DNA of 64,000 bases, taken from positions 4,092,001-4,156,000 of the forward strand of contig NZ_CP121464.1 in the NCBI RefSeq assembly GCF_029690045.1, read 5' to 3'. This stretch comes from Janthinobacterium rivuli (GTDB taxonomy: Bacteria; Pseudomonadota; Gammaproteobacteria; Burkholderiales; Burkholderiaceae_D). Positions 44,983 through 54,500 of this stretch are shown piece by piece. The notes under the pieces were generated by a model, which saw only the letters and a program-made list of their open reading frames with translations, made no database searches and had not been told where the DNA came from. Each line of letters opens with the position of its first letter. The first letter of the stretch is position 1. Both the position numbers and the translations under genes were made by a program.

Positions 44983-45011
44983 ATTGCAAATGCAACGATT
45001 GTAGTTGCAAT
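44983..45011. promoter_or_regulatory. Pair of MarR-type boxes before the AceE-C-like gene
   Basis: Two boxes, ATTGCAAATGCAAC (44983-44996) and ATTGTAGTTGCAAT (44998-45011), 15 bp centre to centre, the same sequence type and spacing as the pair at 43290-43318 before aceE. They lie about 50 bp upstream of the AceE-C-like start codon. Confidence 0.75.
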
Positions 45012-45067
45012 CCTTTGCGCGAGCAAGGGACGCGGGCCAACCGACATTCCTGTCTTCGAGGTGAAAA

Positions 45068-45256
45068 ATGACGCTGAACAATCCTGAAACCGTGCGCATG
45101 GCCTACGCCGTGAAACTGACGAACGCGCAAGTCGAGGCGGCCAAGCGCCTGTATGCCGCGCATTTCGGCACCACCGACAACCCGCAGGCGATGGCCGCCA
45201 TCATCGCGGCACTGGCGCGCAACTACAGTTCGGCCGTCGCGGCGAATGTGCTGTAG
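45068..45256 (+). CDS. Small protein of unknown function (62 aa)
   Basis: Short frame with ATG at 45068 and GAGGTG upstream, encoding a helical protein without a signal peptide: VRMAYAVKLTNAQVEAAKRL then TDNPQAMAAIIAALARNYSS. Codon use fits the surrounding genes and the frame starts just past the MarR boxes of the divergent gene, so it could be coregulated. It ends 21 bp before repeat copy 2. No family recognised; expression is unproven. Confidence 0.55.
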   Translation: MTLNNPETVRMAYAVKLTNAQVEAAKRLYAAHFGTTDNPQAMAAIIAALARNYSSAVAANVL

Positions 45257-45277
45257 CGGACCACGTACGACGCGGGC

Positions 45278-45417
45278 AAAAAAAAGCCCGCTACGGAAGC
45301 GGGCTGAATCTAATTCCTGTGAGGAAGTAGAGGAGACAGATGCATGATGCCGCATCGCAGCATCATTATCCAATTGCATGTTGTGATGACAGAAATACGA
45401 TTGTTCTATATCTCAGC
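45278..45417. repeat. Structured intergenic repeat, copy 2 (downstream of metE)
   Basis: Second copy of the element described at 39811. Stem AGCCCGCT/AGCGGGCT at 45285-45292 and 45298-45305, the same TTCCT-GTG-AGGAA hairpin and GGAGACAGATG, and the 11-bp stem CATCGCAGCAT/ATGTTGTGATG with a different 14-nt loop. Differences from copy 1 in the stem (C to T) keep pairing as G-U in a plus-strand RNA. In the minus direction it is a terminator 30 bp after the metE stop. Confidence 0.88.
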
Positions 45418-45446
45418 CATAGCGGCCTCCCCTGCCCCTGCCATCC

Positions 45447-47735
45447 TTATGCCACGGCGTCGCCGCGCAAGGTTTTCGCGGCCGCCACCATGTTGGCCAG
45501 CGCGGGTATGACTTCTTTCCAGCCGCGCGTTTTCAAGCCGCAATCGGGGTTGACCCACAGGCGCTGGGCGGGGATGCGCTCGGCCGCCTTGCGCATCAGT
45601 TTTACCATTTGTTCCTGGGCAGGAATATTCGGCGAGTGGATATCGTAGACGCCAGGGCCGATGTCGTTCGGATAGTTGAAATCATCGAAGGCGTCCAGCA
45701 ATTCCATGTCGGAGCGCGACGTTTCGATCGTGATCACGTCCGCATCCATGCCGGCGATCTGCGCGATGATGTCGTTGAATTCCGAATAGCACATGTGCGT
45801 GTGGATCTGCGTTTCATCGGCCACGCCATTGGCCGTGATGCGGAACGATTCCACGGCCCAGCGCAGGTACTCGGCCCATTGCGATTTGCGCAGCGGCAAG
45901 CCTTCGCGCAATGCCGCCTCGTCGATCTGGATCACGCGGATGCCGGCCTGTTCCAGATCCTGCACTTCGGCGCGGATGGCCAGCGCCAGCTGGTAGCACG
46001 ACACGGAACGGGGCTGATCGTCGCGCACGAAGGACCAGTTCAGGATAGTGACGGGGCCCGTCAGCATGCCTTTCATCGGCTTGTCCGTCAGCGACTGGGC
46101 GTAGGTGCTCCACTCGACCGTCATGGCGCGCGGACGGCTGATGTCGCCGAACAAAATGGGCGGCTTCACGCAGCGCGAACCGTACGATTGCACCCAGCCA
46201 AACTGGCTGAAGGCGTAGCCGTCGAGCTGTTCGCCGAAGTATTCCACCATGTCGTTGCGTTCCGCTTCGCCGTGCACGAAGACGTCCAGGCCCAGGGTTT
46301 CCTGTTCCTGGACGCAATGGGCGATTTCCGCCTGCATCAGTTTTTTGTAGCTGGCTGCATCGAGCTGGCCGCTGCGGAACTGGCTGCGGGCCTGGCGGAT
46401 TTCCGCCGTCTGCGGGAAGGAGCCGATGGTTGTCGTTGGGTACGCGGGCAGTTGCAGCAGCGCAGCTTGCTTGGCGGCACGTTCGGCATAGCTGCCGGCG
46501 CGCTGGCCCAGGCTGGCGTCGATGCGGGCCACGGCCGCTTTCACGTCGGGATTATGCACGCGCGGCGACTGGCGGCGTGCTTGCACGGCCGCATGATTGG
46601 CATCGAGTGCCGCCTGCACGGAGGCGCGGCCCTGGTTCAGCGCGCCAGCCAGGGTGTGCACTTCATCGAGCTTTTGACGGGCAAAGGCCAGCCAGGATTT
46701 GATATCTGTATCGAGCTTTTGTTCACTGTCCAGGTCGACGGGCACGTGCAGCAAGGAGCACGACGGGGCGATCCACAGCCGCGATTGCAGGCTGGCGTGC
46801 ACGGGTTCCAGCCATGCCAGCACCTCATTCAAATCCGTCTTCCAGATATTGCGGCCATTTACGACGCCCAGCGACAGCACGCTGCTGGCGGGCAATTGGG
46901 CCATCACCTGCGCCACTTCCTCGCGGGCGTTGATGGCGTCAAGATGCAAGCCTTGCACGGGCAATTTGCACGCCAGTGCCAGATTGTCTTGCAGCTTGCC
47001 GAAATACGTGGCCAGCAGCAGCTTGACGTTCTTGACCTTGCTCAAGGCATCGTAGGCCGTGACCAGCGCCTGCTGCCAGGCGCCGTCCAGTTCCGTGACG
47101 AGGATGGGTTCATCAATCTGCACCCATTCCACGCCCTGGGCCGCCAGTTCCTGCAACAGTTGCACGTAGATGGGCAGCAAGCCTTGCAGCAGCGCCAGCT
47201 TGTCGGAATCATCCTTGGCCTTGCCCAGCCACAGATAGGTGACGGGGCCGATCAGCACGGGCTTGGCCTTGACGCTCAATTGACGCGCTTGAGCCAGTTG
47301 CCGCAGCAAACGGCTGCTGTCGAGCTTGAACTGCGTCCCGGCCGAAAATTCCGGCACGATGTAGTGATAATTGGTGTCGAACCATTTCGTCATTTCGCCG
47401 GCGTGGACGCAGCTGCAATCGCTGTCGCTGGCCGAGCGGCCGCGGGCCACGCGGAAATAGTTGTCGAGCGCCGCGCCTTCCCGGCCGCGCACGCGCTGCG
47501 GCAAGTTACCCAGGGTAAAACTCAGGTCCAGCACCTGGTCGTAAAAGGAAAAGTCACCGACGGGCGCCAGGTCCAGCCCGCTCTGGTCTTGCCAGTGGCG
47601 CTGGCGCAAGTCCGCGCCATGGCCTTCCAGCGCGTCCAGGCTGCTTTGGCCCTTCCAGTAGTCTTCCAGGGCGAATTTCAATTCCCGTTTGGCGCCGATG
47701 CGCGGATAGCCCAAGTTATGTGTCGTGACGGTCAT
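45447..47735 (-). CDS. metE: Cobalamin-independent methionine synthase MetE
   Basis: 5-methyltetrahydropteroyltri-L-glutamate:homocysteine methyltransferase of 762 residues, the last step of methionine synthesis. The N-terminal half starts [20 protein letters not shown]; the C-terminal catalytic barrel has [20 protein letters not shown] and the zinc ligands in [12 protein letters not shown] and [13 protein letters not shown]. Full family length. ATG preceded by AGGAGG. The 119 bp before it hold no adjacent metR gene and no clear cobalamin riboswitch; TGAA/TTCA half-sites are present but not at the usual MetR spacing. Confidence 0.96.
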   Translation of the reverse strand: MTVTTHNLGYPRIGAKRELKFALEDYWKGQSSLDALEGHGADLRQRHWQDQSGLDLAPVGDFSFYDQVLDLSFTLGNLPQRVRGREGAALDNYFRVARGRSASDSDCSCVHAGEMTKWFDTNYHYIVPEFSAGTQFKLDSSRLLRQLAQARQLSVKAKPVLIGPVTYLWLGKAKDDSDKLALLQGLLPIYVQLLQELAAQGVEWVQIDEPILVTELDGAWQQALVTAYDALSKVKNVKLLLATYFGKLQDNLALACKLPVQGLHLDAINAREEVAQVMAQLPASSVLSLGVVNGRNIWKTDLNEVLAWLEPVHASLQSRLWIAPSCSLLHVPVDLDSEQKLDTDIKSWLAFARQKLDEVHTLAGALNQGRASVQAALDANHAAVQARRQSPRVHNPDVKAAVARIDASLGQRAGSYAERAAKQAALLQLPAYPTTTIGSFPQTAEIRQARSQFRSGQLDAASYKKLMQAEIAHCVQEQETLGLDVFVHGEAERNDMVEYFGEQLDGYAFSQFGWVQSYGSRCVKPPILFGDISRPRAMTVEWSTYAQSLTDKPMKGMLTGPVTILNWSFVRDDQPRSVSCYQLALAIRAEVQDLEQAGIRVIQIDEAALREGLPLRKSQWAEYLRWAVESFRITANGVADETQIHTHMCYSEFNDIIAQIAGMDADVITIETSRSDMELLDAFDDFNYPNDIGPGVYDIHSPNIPAQEQMVKLMRKAAERIPAQRLWVNPDCGLKTRGWKEVIPALANMVAAAKTLRGDAVA

Positions 47736-47854
47736 GGCGGTAGTTCCTCCTGATGAAGTATGGAGACATCATAGAGGCTTTCATCCATGAAAAATAATGG
47801 TAAAACTTCATACATCCATTAGCAATATTCATAGAAGCGCAGACGGGCACAGGC

Positions 47855-47992
47855 AAAAAAAAAGCCCGCTACGGGAGCGGGCTGAATCTAATTCCTGTGA
47901 GGAAGTAGAGGAGACAAGTGCATGATGCCGCATCGCAGCATATCCATCCAATTGCATGTTGTGATGATGGAAATATGATTCATCAATATCTG
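47855..47992. repeat. Structured intergenic repeat, copy 3 (downstream of lacI-type gene)
   Basis: Third copy: A-run, stem AGCCCGCT (47863-47870) / AGCGGGCT (47876-47883), TTCCT-GTG-AGGAA hairpin, GAGGAGACAAGTG and the stem CATCGCAGCAT/ATGTTGTGATG with its own 14-nt loop. It ends 16 bp after the stop of the LacI-type gene (minus strand), for which the first stem and T-run would be the terminator, and precedes the metE promoter region. Confidence 0.88.
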
Positions 47993-48008
47993 CCCCTGAC
48001 AGTGGCCG

Positions 48009-49043
48009 TCAGGCGCTGGCCCGAGCGATCAGCTCGTAGGACAGCGGCGCCAAGGCCGGTGACGCGGCGCCCTCGTCCACTTCGCCCAGGCGCTGCAGGA
48101 TGGCTTGCGCGGCCAGGCGGCCGATGTCATAGCGCGGCACGCGTATCGTCGTCAGCGCCGGCATGAGTTTTTCCGAGAACGGGAAGTCGCCAAAGCCGGC
48201 CACCGCGCATTGCTCGGGGATACGGATGCCCAGGCGCGCCGCTTCATAGATGGCGCCGGCAGCCATGTTGTCGTTGGCAAAAAACAGGGCGTCGGGTCGT
48301 TCGGCGCGCGTCATTTGCTCGCTGAACACTTGCCCGCCCGCATCGAGCGGCGCCGTCACCGACGCTTGCACGATGTCCACACGCAAACCAAGCTGCCGCA
48401 TGGTTTCTTCATAGCCCTGGGCCCGCTTGCGGGCGCGGAAATCGCTGCCGATGCCGCTGTCCACATACACGATGCGCCGGTAGCCTTGCGCGTGCAGGTA
48501 CAAGGTCATGTCGCGCCCCGTGGCGATGTGCGAAAAGCCGATCTGCGGATACGGCCGCTCGGGGCGGATATCCCACGTTTCGATGACGGGAATCTGCAAG
48601 CCCGCCAGCAGGGTTTCCGTGGCGGCGCTGTGGTCGGCGCCCGTCAGCACCAGCGCGCGCGGCGACCAGCCGAGAAAGGCGCGCACGACTTTTTCTTCCG
48701 TCTCGATCGAGTAATCGTGGGTGGCCAGCAGCAATTGGTAATTGTGCTGCGACAAGGTGGTCGACAAGCCCTGGATGGTTTCCGCAAAGATGGAGTTCGA
48801 CACGCTGGGCACGATGGCGCCCACGATGCGGCCCTGGGTCGAGGCCAGGCCGCCGGCCGCCTCGTTGCGGATATAGCCGAGCTGGTCGATGGCGCTCTTG
48901 ATGCGCTCGCGTGTTTCCTGCGACACGCGGTCCGGCTCCTTGAAATAGCGCGACACGGAAATGGCCGAGGTCTGTGCCAATTTGGCCACATCGAACACGG
49001 TGCTGCGGCCGAGGCCACGCCGCTTGCGTACTGGGTCGTTCAT
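48009..49043 (-). CDS. LacI-family repressor of the sulfoquinovose-type operon
   Basis: LacI/GntR-type regulator of 344 residues: HTH in RSTVFDVAKLAQTSAISVSR with hinge YIRNEAAGGLASTQG, then a periplasmic-binding-protein-like sensor domain (IVGAIVPSVSNSIFAETIQG; DALFFANDNMAAGAIYEAAR). Divergent from the catabolic operon. A perfect operator TGTTAGCGCTAACA lies between them right after a strong promoter, so it most likely represses the operon until a pathway sugar is present. Confidence 0.9.
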   Translation of the reverse strand: MNDPVRKRRGLGRSTVFDVAKLAQTSAISVSRYFKEPDRVSQETRERIKSAIDQLGYIRNEAAGGLASTQGRIVGAIVPSVSNSIFAETIQGLSTTLSQHNYQLLLATHDYSIETEEKVVRAFLGWSPRALVLTGADHSAATETLLAGLQIPVIETWDIRPERPYPQIGFSHIATGRDMTLYLHAQGYRRIVYVDSGIGSDFRARKRAQGYEETMRQLGLRVDIVQASVTAPLDAGGQVFSEQMTRAERPDALFFANDNMAAGAIYEAARLGIRIPEQCAVAGFGDFPFSEKLMPALTTIRVPRYDIGRLAAQAILQRLGEVDEGAASPALAPLSYELIARASA

Positions 49044-49234
49044 GGGTACTGCCTTCTCAAAAATCGGTGATCACCACGCATCATGCCATGGCCGGGCGCA
49101 CGGGGGACGCCAGCGTAACGCCGGTGCTTTACGGCTCTTCGGCTGGGCCGCATAAATTCCACCCTGGAAATTGGCGTCAATGAAATCATGCCGATAGTGT
49201 AAGGGCTGCGCGCCTGCACCCTGCATTAAATCTG

Positions 49235-49293
49235 TTGACAGCCCCCCGCGATTCAAATTATATTTCGCTGTACTTGCAATGTTAGCGCTAACA
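49235..49293 (+). promoter_or_regulatory. Promoter and LacI-type operator of the catabolic operon
   Basis: The 327-bp gap between lacI and the dehydratase gene holds a near-consensus promoter: TTGACA at 49235-49240, 17 bp, TTATAT at 49258-49263. The perfect 14-bp palindrome TGTTAGCGCTAACA (49280-49293) lies just past the expected start of transcription, a usual place for repression. The rest of the gap has no other clear feature. Confidence 0.85.
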
Positions 49294-49370
49294 AAGGCCA
49301 AGAGCAAGACCCGAGACAGCAGCACTGGAACGCCATACGCAGCGCGCCAGGCAACCAAAAAGGACACACA

Positions 49371-51107
49371 TTGAGCTCCGCTACCTCCCGCCGCACGCTG
49401 GAATCCCTGCGCAGCCAGCGCTGGCTGGCCCCAGACGACATGCGCTCGTTCGCCCACCGCCAGCGCCTGCAGCAGATGGGCTTGCGCCGCGAGGAATTCC
49501 TCGACCGCCCCGTCATCGCCATCATCAATACCTGGAGCGACCTGTCGCCGTGCCACTCGCACCTGCGCGAACGGGCCGAAGCCGTCAAGCGCGGCATCCT
49601 GCTGGCCGGCGGCTTCCCCGTCGAGCTGCCAGCCCTGTCCTTGGGCGAAGTGATGGTCAAGCCCACGACCATGATCTACCGCAACTTCCTTGCCATGGAA
49701 ACGGAAGAACTGCTGCGCTCGCTGCCGATCGACGGCGCCGTGCTGCTCGGCGGCTGCGACAAGACGACACCCGGCATGCTGATGGGCGCCATCAGCATGG
49801 ACATCCCCGCCATTTTCTGCCCTGCCGGCCCCATGCTCAACGACCGCTACCGCGGCCAGAGCGTGGGCGCGGGTACGCACACCAAGAAATTCTGGGACGA
49901 CTACGTGGCCGGCGACATCGCCAAGCCCGAGTGGATCAAGCTCGAAGCGAAGATGACGCGCTCGCCCGGCACCTGCAACACCATGGGCACGGCCTCGACC
50001 ATGACGTCCATCGTCGAAGCGATGGGTTTTACCTTGCCGGGCGCCACCAGCATTCCCGCCATGGACGCCAACCACGTGCGCATGGCCTCGCAATGCGGCG
50101 AGCGCATCGTCGGCATGGTGTGGGAAGACTTGAAGCCGTCGCGCTTCTTCACCCGCGCCGCGCTGTCGAACGGTGTGGCCGCCTACATGGCGCTCGGCGG
50201 CTCGACCAATGCGGCCATCCACCTGGTCGCCATCGCCGGGCGCGCCGGCCTGGCCCTGTCGCTCGATGAAATGGATGCGATGGCGCAAAAAGTACCGGTC
50301 ATCGCCAACCTCTTCCCGTCCGGCGACAAGCTGATGGAAGATTTCTTCTATGCGGGCGGCATGCCGGCCCTGCTCAAGGAAATCGCGCCGCAGCTGGACT
50401 TGACGGCCTTGACGGTCACGGGCCGCAGCCTGGGCGAAAACATCGCCGACGCCGTCTGCCTCGACGACAGCGTCATCCGCAAGGTGTCGCAGCCGGTGGC
50501 CGACGGCGCGGCGCTGGCCGTGCTGCGCGGCAACCTGTGCCCTGGCGGCGCCGTCATCAAGCCGTCGGCCGCCAATCCGAAGTTCGCCAAACACCGGGGA
50601 CGCGCCCTCGTGTTCGACTCGAACGCGGAGATGCTGGCGCAAATCCATGCGCCCGACCTCGACATCGATGAAAACACGGTGCTGATCCTGCGCAATGGCG
50701 GCCCCATCGGCGCGCCCGGCATGCCGGAATGGGGCAATCTGCCCGTGCCGAAAAAACTGCTGCAGCAGGGCATCCGCGACATGGTGCGCATCTCCGACGC
50801 GCGCATGAGCGGCACCCACTACGGCACCTGCGTATTGCACGTGACGCCGGAAGCGGCCGTGGGCGGCCCGCTGGCCCTGGTGCGCAATGGCGACATGATC
50901 GAGCTGGACATCGCCGCGCGCACCCTGAACATGGATGTGACGGACGAGGAACTGGCGCGCCGCCGCGCCGAGTGGCAGGCGCCCGCGCAAAAATATGCGC
51001 GCGGCTACACCAAGCTGTACATGGAACACGTGACCCAGGCCGACCAGGGCTGCGACCTCGACTTCTTGCTGGGCAACGCCGCCACGCCCGAGCCGCCGAT
51101 CTTCTGA
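49371..51107 (+). CDS. IlvD/Edd-family sugar-acid dehydratase, likely sulfogluconate dehydratase
   Basis: Iron-sulfur dehydratase of 578 residues. Cluster and Mg motifs: LLGGCDKTTPGMLMGAISMD, SPGTCNTMGTASTMTSIVEA, and the C-terminal DARMSGTHYGTCVLHVTPEA. Removes water from an aldonate to give a 2-keto-3-deoxy acid. With the SDR, lactonase, aldolase and sulfoquinovosidase of this operon, the probable substrate is 6-deoxy-6-sulfogluconate; arabonate or galactonate are the alternatives for the family. Start is TTG (49371) with AAGGACA upstream; the next Met would remove conserved residues. Confidence 0.82.
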   Translation: MSSATSRRTLESLRSQRWLAPDDMRSFAHRQRLQQMGLRREEFLDRPVIAIINTWSDLSPCHSHLRERAEAVKRGILLAGGFPVELPALSLGEVMVKPTTMIYRNFLAMETEELLRSLPIDGAVLLGGCDKTTPGMLMGAISMDIPAIFCPAGPMLNDRYRGQSVGAGTHTKKFWDDYVAGDIAKPEWIKLEAKMTRSPGTCNTMGTASTMTSIVEAMGFTLPGATSIPAMDANHVRMASQCGERIVGMVWEDLKPSRFFTRAALSNGVAAYMALGGSTNAAIHLVAIAGRAGLALSLDEMDAMAQKVPVIANLFPSGDKLMEDFFYAGGMPALLKEIAPQLDLTALTVTGRSLGENIADAVCLDDSVIRKVSQPVADGAALAVLRGNLCPGGAVIKPSAANPKFAKHRGRALVFDSNAEMLAQIHAPDLDIDENTVLILRNGGPIGAPGMPEWGNLPVPKKLLQQGIRDMVRISDARMSGTHYGTCVLHVTPEAAVGGPLALVRNGDMIELDIAARTLNMDVTDEELARRRAEWQAPAQKYARGYTKLYMEHVTQADQGCDLDFLLGNAATPEPPIF

Positions 51108-51148
51108 CGCCGCCATCTTCCGACATATATAGAGAGCACAGGATCAAC

Positions 51149-51961
51149 ATGGATATCTTGAACAACCCTTTCCGCGCCTTGCTGGCGGACAAAGCAGTAC
51201 CGCTGGGCAGCTGGCTGATGGCCGGCACGCCCGTCACGGCCGAAGCCATGGGCTGCGCCGGCTTCGACTGGCTGGTGCTGGACATGGAACACGTGCCCAT
51301 CGACTACCAGGACGCCTACCAGATCCTGCAAGCCGTGGGCGGCACGCCGGCCTGCCCCGTCGTGCGCCTGGCCTGGAACGACCTGGTGCAGATCAAGCGC
51401 GCGCTCGACATCGGCGCGCAAACGCTGATGTTCCCGTTCGTGGAAAACGCGGCGGAAGCGCGCAGCGCCGTGGCCGCCACGCGCTATCCGCAGCCGGGCC
51501 AGGCCATTCCCGGCACACGCGGTTTTGCCGCCATGCACCGCGCCAGCCGCTATGGCACCGTGCCCGACTACGCCACGCGCGCCAACGGCGCCGTCTTCTC
51601 GATTATCCAGCTGGAAACGCCGGCCGCCCTGGCGCAGCTGGAAGAGATCGCCGCCATCGATGGCGTCGACGCCCTGTTCGTCGGTCCCGGCGACTTGTCG
51701 GCCGCGATGGGCCATATCGGCAATATCGGCCATCCCGACGTGCAGGCGGCGATTGCCGACGCTGCCCGCCGCGCCCGCGCCATAGGCAAACCGATCGGCA
51801 TTGTCGGCCCTTCGCCGGAAATGGTGCACACTTTCATCCATTACGGCTATGACTACGTGGCCATCGCCTCGGACATGGGCATGATGATGCGCCAGGCCAA
51901 CGCCTTCATCACGGCCCTGAAACCGTCGCTGGCGAAAGCCCTCGACACGGGTGCCTACTAA
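51149..51961 (+). CDS. HpcH/HpaI-type aldolase, likely KDSG aldolase
   Basis: Class II pyruvate aldolase of 270 residues. Signature WLVLDMEHVPIDYQDAYQIL with the catalytic His, LMFPFVENAAEARSAVAATR and the metal-binding Glu in SIIQLETPAALAQLEEIAA, then FVGPGDLSAAMGH. In sulfo-ED pathways this family splits 2-keto-3,6-dideoxy-6-sulfogluconate to pyruvate and sulfolactaldehyde; related enzymes act on KDG-like acids or 2-keto-3-deoxy-L-rhamnonate. ATG 41 bp after the dehydratase. Confidence 0.82.
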   Translation: MDILNNPFRALLADKAVPLGSWLMAGTPVTAEAMGCAGFDWLVLDMEHVPIDYQDAYQILQAVGGTPACPVVRLAWNDLVQIKRALDIGAQTLMFPFVENAAEARSAVAATRYPQPGQAIPGTRGFAAMHRASRYGTVPDYATRANGAVFSIIQLETPAALAQLEEIAAIDGVDALFVGPGDLSAAMGHIGNIGHPDVQAAIADAARRARAIGKPIGIVGPSPEMVHTFIHYGYDYVAIASDMGMMMRQANAFITALKPSLAKALDTGAY

Positions 51962-52023
51962 TTATTTTGTTGCAACGCACGTAGCGCGCTCAGACGCGTC
52001 ATTCGCATCTTTTGGAGACAAGC

Positions 52024-53127
52024 ATGTCAGGTGTAAAACTGGAAAAGGTCGTCAAGAAGTACGACAACGGCGTCGAAGTCATTCATGGCATCGACCTGGA
52101 AATCAAGCAAGGCGAGTTCGTCGTCTTCGTCGGCCCATCGGGCTGCGGCAAGTCCACCCTGATGCGCATGGTCGCTGGGCTCGAATCCATCACGGGCGGC
52201 ACCATCTCCATCGAGGGGCAGGTCGTCAACGACCTGCCGCCGCGCGAGCGCGACATCGCCATGGTGTTCCAGGACTATGCGCTGTACCCGCACAAGTCCG
52301 TGTTCGACAACCTGGGCTTTGGCTTGAAGCTGCGCAAGTTCCCCAAGGCGGAAATCGAACAGCGCGTGCGCGCCGCCGCCACCATCCTGAAAATCGACCA
52401 CTTGCTCGACCGCAAGCCGCGCGCCCTGTCCGGCGGCCAGCGCCAGCGCGTGGCCATGGGCCGCGCCATCGTGCGCCAGGCCAAGCTGTTCCTGTTCGAT
52501 GAACCGCTGTCGAACCTGGACGCCCTGCTGCGCTCGGAAATGCGCACGGAAATCAAGAAGCTGCACCACCGCATCGGCGCCACCACGATTTACGTCACGC
52601 ATGACCAGGTCGAAGCGATGACCCTGGCCGAGCGCATCGTCGTGCTGTCCGGCGGCAACATCATGCAAGTCGGCACGCCGGACCAGATCTACAACGAACC
52701 CGTGTCGAAATTTGTCGCCGGCTTCACCGGCTCGCCGCCGATGAACTTCCTCGGTGCCAAGGTGGCGCGCAATGGCGCCGGCCAGACCGAGATCGTGCTG
52801 GGCGCAGCCCGCCTGGCCCTGCCGGCCGAGCGCCAGGCTGCCTGCGGCAAGCTCGACGGCCGCGCCGTGGAATTCGGCATTCGCCCGGAAGACATCACCC
52901 TGGAAGCGGCCAGTCCCGCCAGCGCCGCGCTGGCCGCGACCGTCGTGGTGGTCGAGCCGCTGGGCGCGGAAACCCTCGTCATCTTCCAGTGCGAAGGCGG
53001 CGAATTGACGGCGCGCCTGCCGCCCACGTTTGCCCTGGCGCCAGGGCAGCAAGTCACGGTACAGCTGGACATGGAGAAATTCCATCTGTTCGATCCGCAG
53101 GGCGGCGCGGTTCTGCCATCCCGATAA
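52024..53127 (+). CDS. ABC sugar importer ATPase (UgpC/MalK type)
   Basis: ATP-binding subunit of 367 residues: Walker [20 protein letters not shown]-loop, signature [17 protein letters not shown], Walker [17 protein letters not shown] and switch His [13 protein letters not shown], followed by the regulatory TOBE domain of the MalK/UgpC class (ELGIRPED-like [12 protein letters not shown]). ATG 52024 with GGAGACA upstream. Energises the importer whose binding protein and permeases follow. Confidence 0.92.
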   Translation: MSGVKLEKVVKKYDNGVEVIHGIDLEIKQGEFVVFVGPSGCGKSTLMRMVAGLESITGGTISIEGQVVNDLPPRERDIAMVFQDYALYPHKSVFDNLGFGLKLRKFPKAEIEQRVRAAATILKIDHLLDRKPRALSGGQRQRVAMGRAIVRQAKLFLFDEPLSNLDALLRSEMRTEIKKLHHRIGATTIYVTHDQVEAMTLAERIVVLSGGNIMQVGTPDQIYNEPVSKFVAGFTGSPPMNFLGAKVARNGAGQTEIVLGAARLALPAERQAACGKLDGRAVEFGIRPEDITLEAASPASAALAATVVVVEPLGAETLVIFQCEGGELTARLPPTFALAPGQQVTVQLDMEKFHLFDPQGGAVLPSR

Positions 53128-53173
53128 GCCGCGCACAAGCGGCATTTCCATACCAAAACAGGAGACAAACATC

Positions 53174-54424
53174 ATGCGCATCAAATCCCTCGTCCTGGCG
53201 CTCGGCGCCACTTTCGTCCTCGCTACCGGCGCGCAAGCGCAAACGGTCAAGGTTTTCGTCGGCGGCCAGGAGCGCCCCGAAGTCATGCGCGAACTGTTCG
53301 CCAAATTCATGGCCGCCAATCCCGGCGTCAAGATCGACCTGGAAACGGGCGGCGCCACGTCCGAATTGCAGCAGAAATACCTGAACACGGTGCTGTCGGC
53401 CGGCGACACCACCCTGGACGTCTTCCTGATCGACATCATCCGCCCGGCGCAATATGCCTCGGCTGGCTGGATTGAAAGCCTGGACAAATACCTGGGCGCC
53501 GACCGCGACAAGATCATGGGCCAGTACCTGCCCGCCTACAAGCAAGCGAATATGGTCGACAACAAGGTCGTGGCCCTGCCCGCCTTTGCCGACGCCATGT
53601 TCCTCTACTACCGCAAGGACTTGCTGGCCAAGTACAAGCTGGCGGCACCGAAAACCTGGGATGAGCTGGCCACCGTGGCGCGCACCATCCAGGCCGGCGA
53701 AAAGAATCCGGAATTGCAAGGCATCAGCTTCCAGGGCAAGGCCATCGAAGGCGCCGTCTGCACTTTCCTGTTGCCGTACTGGAGCCAGGGCGGCGAACTG
53801 GTCACCAATGGCAAGCTGACCCTGGACAAGCCCAAGGCGGAAGCGGGCCTGGCCATGTGGCGCAAGCTGGTCGACCAGGGCGTGGCGAAAAAGAACATTG
53901 CCGAAGTGGCTACCGACGACACGCGCAAGGAATTCCAGGCGGGTAATGTCTTGTTTGCCGTCAACTGGGGCTATGCCTGGAACCACTTCCAGGATGGCGC
54001 CGACAGCAGCGTGAAGGATAAAGTCGGCGTCGTCAGCCTGCCGGCCATGGCGGGCGGCAAACCTGCCTCGTGCATCGGCGGCTGGCAGTGGGCCGTGTCC
54101 TCGTTCTCGAAGAACAAGGAAGCGTCGGCCAAGCTGGTGCGCTGGCTGTCGAGTCCGGAAGTGTCGAAGCAGCTGGCCATCAAGGCCTCCAACCTGCCCG
54201 TCTACCCATCCGTCTACCAGGACAAGGAAGTGCTGGCCGTCAATGGCTGGTTCGCCGACGCCCTGCCGGTGGTGCAAAGCGCCCGTTCGCGCCCCGTCAC
54301 GCCGCGCTACAGCGAAGTGTCCGAAGCCGTGCGCGTGAATACGAATGCCGTGATGGCGGGCGTGAAGACGCCGGCGGCCGGCGTGGCCGAGATCGAAAAC
54401 CGGGTCAAGCGCATCCTGCGCTAA
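53174..54424 (+). CDS. Sugar-binding periplasmic protein of the ABC importer
   Basis: Extracellular-solute-binding protein family 1, 416 residues. Signal peptide MRIKSLVLALGATFVLATGAQA, then FMAANPGVKIDLETGGA and WIESLDKYLGADRDKIMGQY, and the ENRVKRILR C-terminus. By context it should capture sulfoquinovose or its glycerol glycoside. It is followed by a GC-rich hairpin before the permease genes, as is common for binding-protein genes that need more mRNA. Confidence 0.88.
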   Translation: MRIKSLVLALGATFVLATGAQAQTVKVFVGGQERPEVMRELFAKFMAANPGVKIDLETGGATSELQQKYLNTVLSAGDTTLDVFLIDIIRPAQYASAGWIESLDKYLGADRDKIMGQYLPAYKQANMVDNKVVALPAFADAMFLYYRKDLLAKYKLAAPKTWDELATVARTIQAGEKNPELQGISFQGKAIEGAVCTFLLPYWSQGGELVTNGKLTLDKPKAEAGLAMWRKLVDQGVAKKNIAEVATDDTRKEFQAGNVLFAVNWGYAWNHFQDGADSSVKDKVGVVSLPAMAGGKPASCIGGWQWAVSSFSKNKEASAKLVRWLSSPEVSKQLAIKASNLPVYPSVYQDKEVLAVNGWFADALPVVQSARSRPVTPRYSEVSEAVRVNTNAVMAGVKTPAAGVAEIENRVKRILR

Positions 54425-54437
54425 CCGGCATGCGCCC

Positions 54438-54467
54438 GTGCCGCCACGACGGCGGCCCGGGCGGCAC
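54438..54467 (+). other. Intercistronic hairpin after the binding-protein gene
   Basis: Perfect 8-bp stem GTGCCGCC (54438-54445) and GGCGGCAC (54460-54467), with a tighter alternative CCGCC/GGCGG inside. No T-run. Likely protects the upstream part of the transcript from 3' decay and raises binding-protein levels relative to permeases. Confidence 0.6.
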
Positions 54468-54500
54468 ACGCATACGCACACCGCAACAGACGAGGAAATC

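Noticed and set aside
45340..45648. Small plus-strand frames beginning in the repeat copies (MHDAASQH... and MNDAASQH...), preceded by GGAGACAG
   Set aside because: The N-terminal residues are alike only because the DNA is repeated. The frames diverge in length and run into antisense of gst, metE or lacI. The Shine-Dalgarno-like GGAGACA is noted in the repeat entries, but a protein is not supported.
47736..47854. Possible cobalamin riboswitch or MetR site before metE
   Set aside because: The gap is too short for a cobalamin riboswitch and lacks its conserved boxes. TGAA and TTCA are present, but not in the 5-bp-spaced MetR arrangement.
49071..51116. 681-residue minus-strand open frame opposite the dehydratase
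   Set aside because: Antisense of an unmistakable IlvD/Edd enzyme; no ribosome site and no family resemblance.
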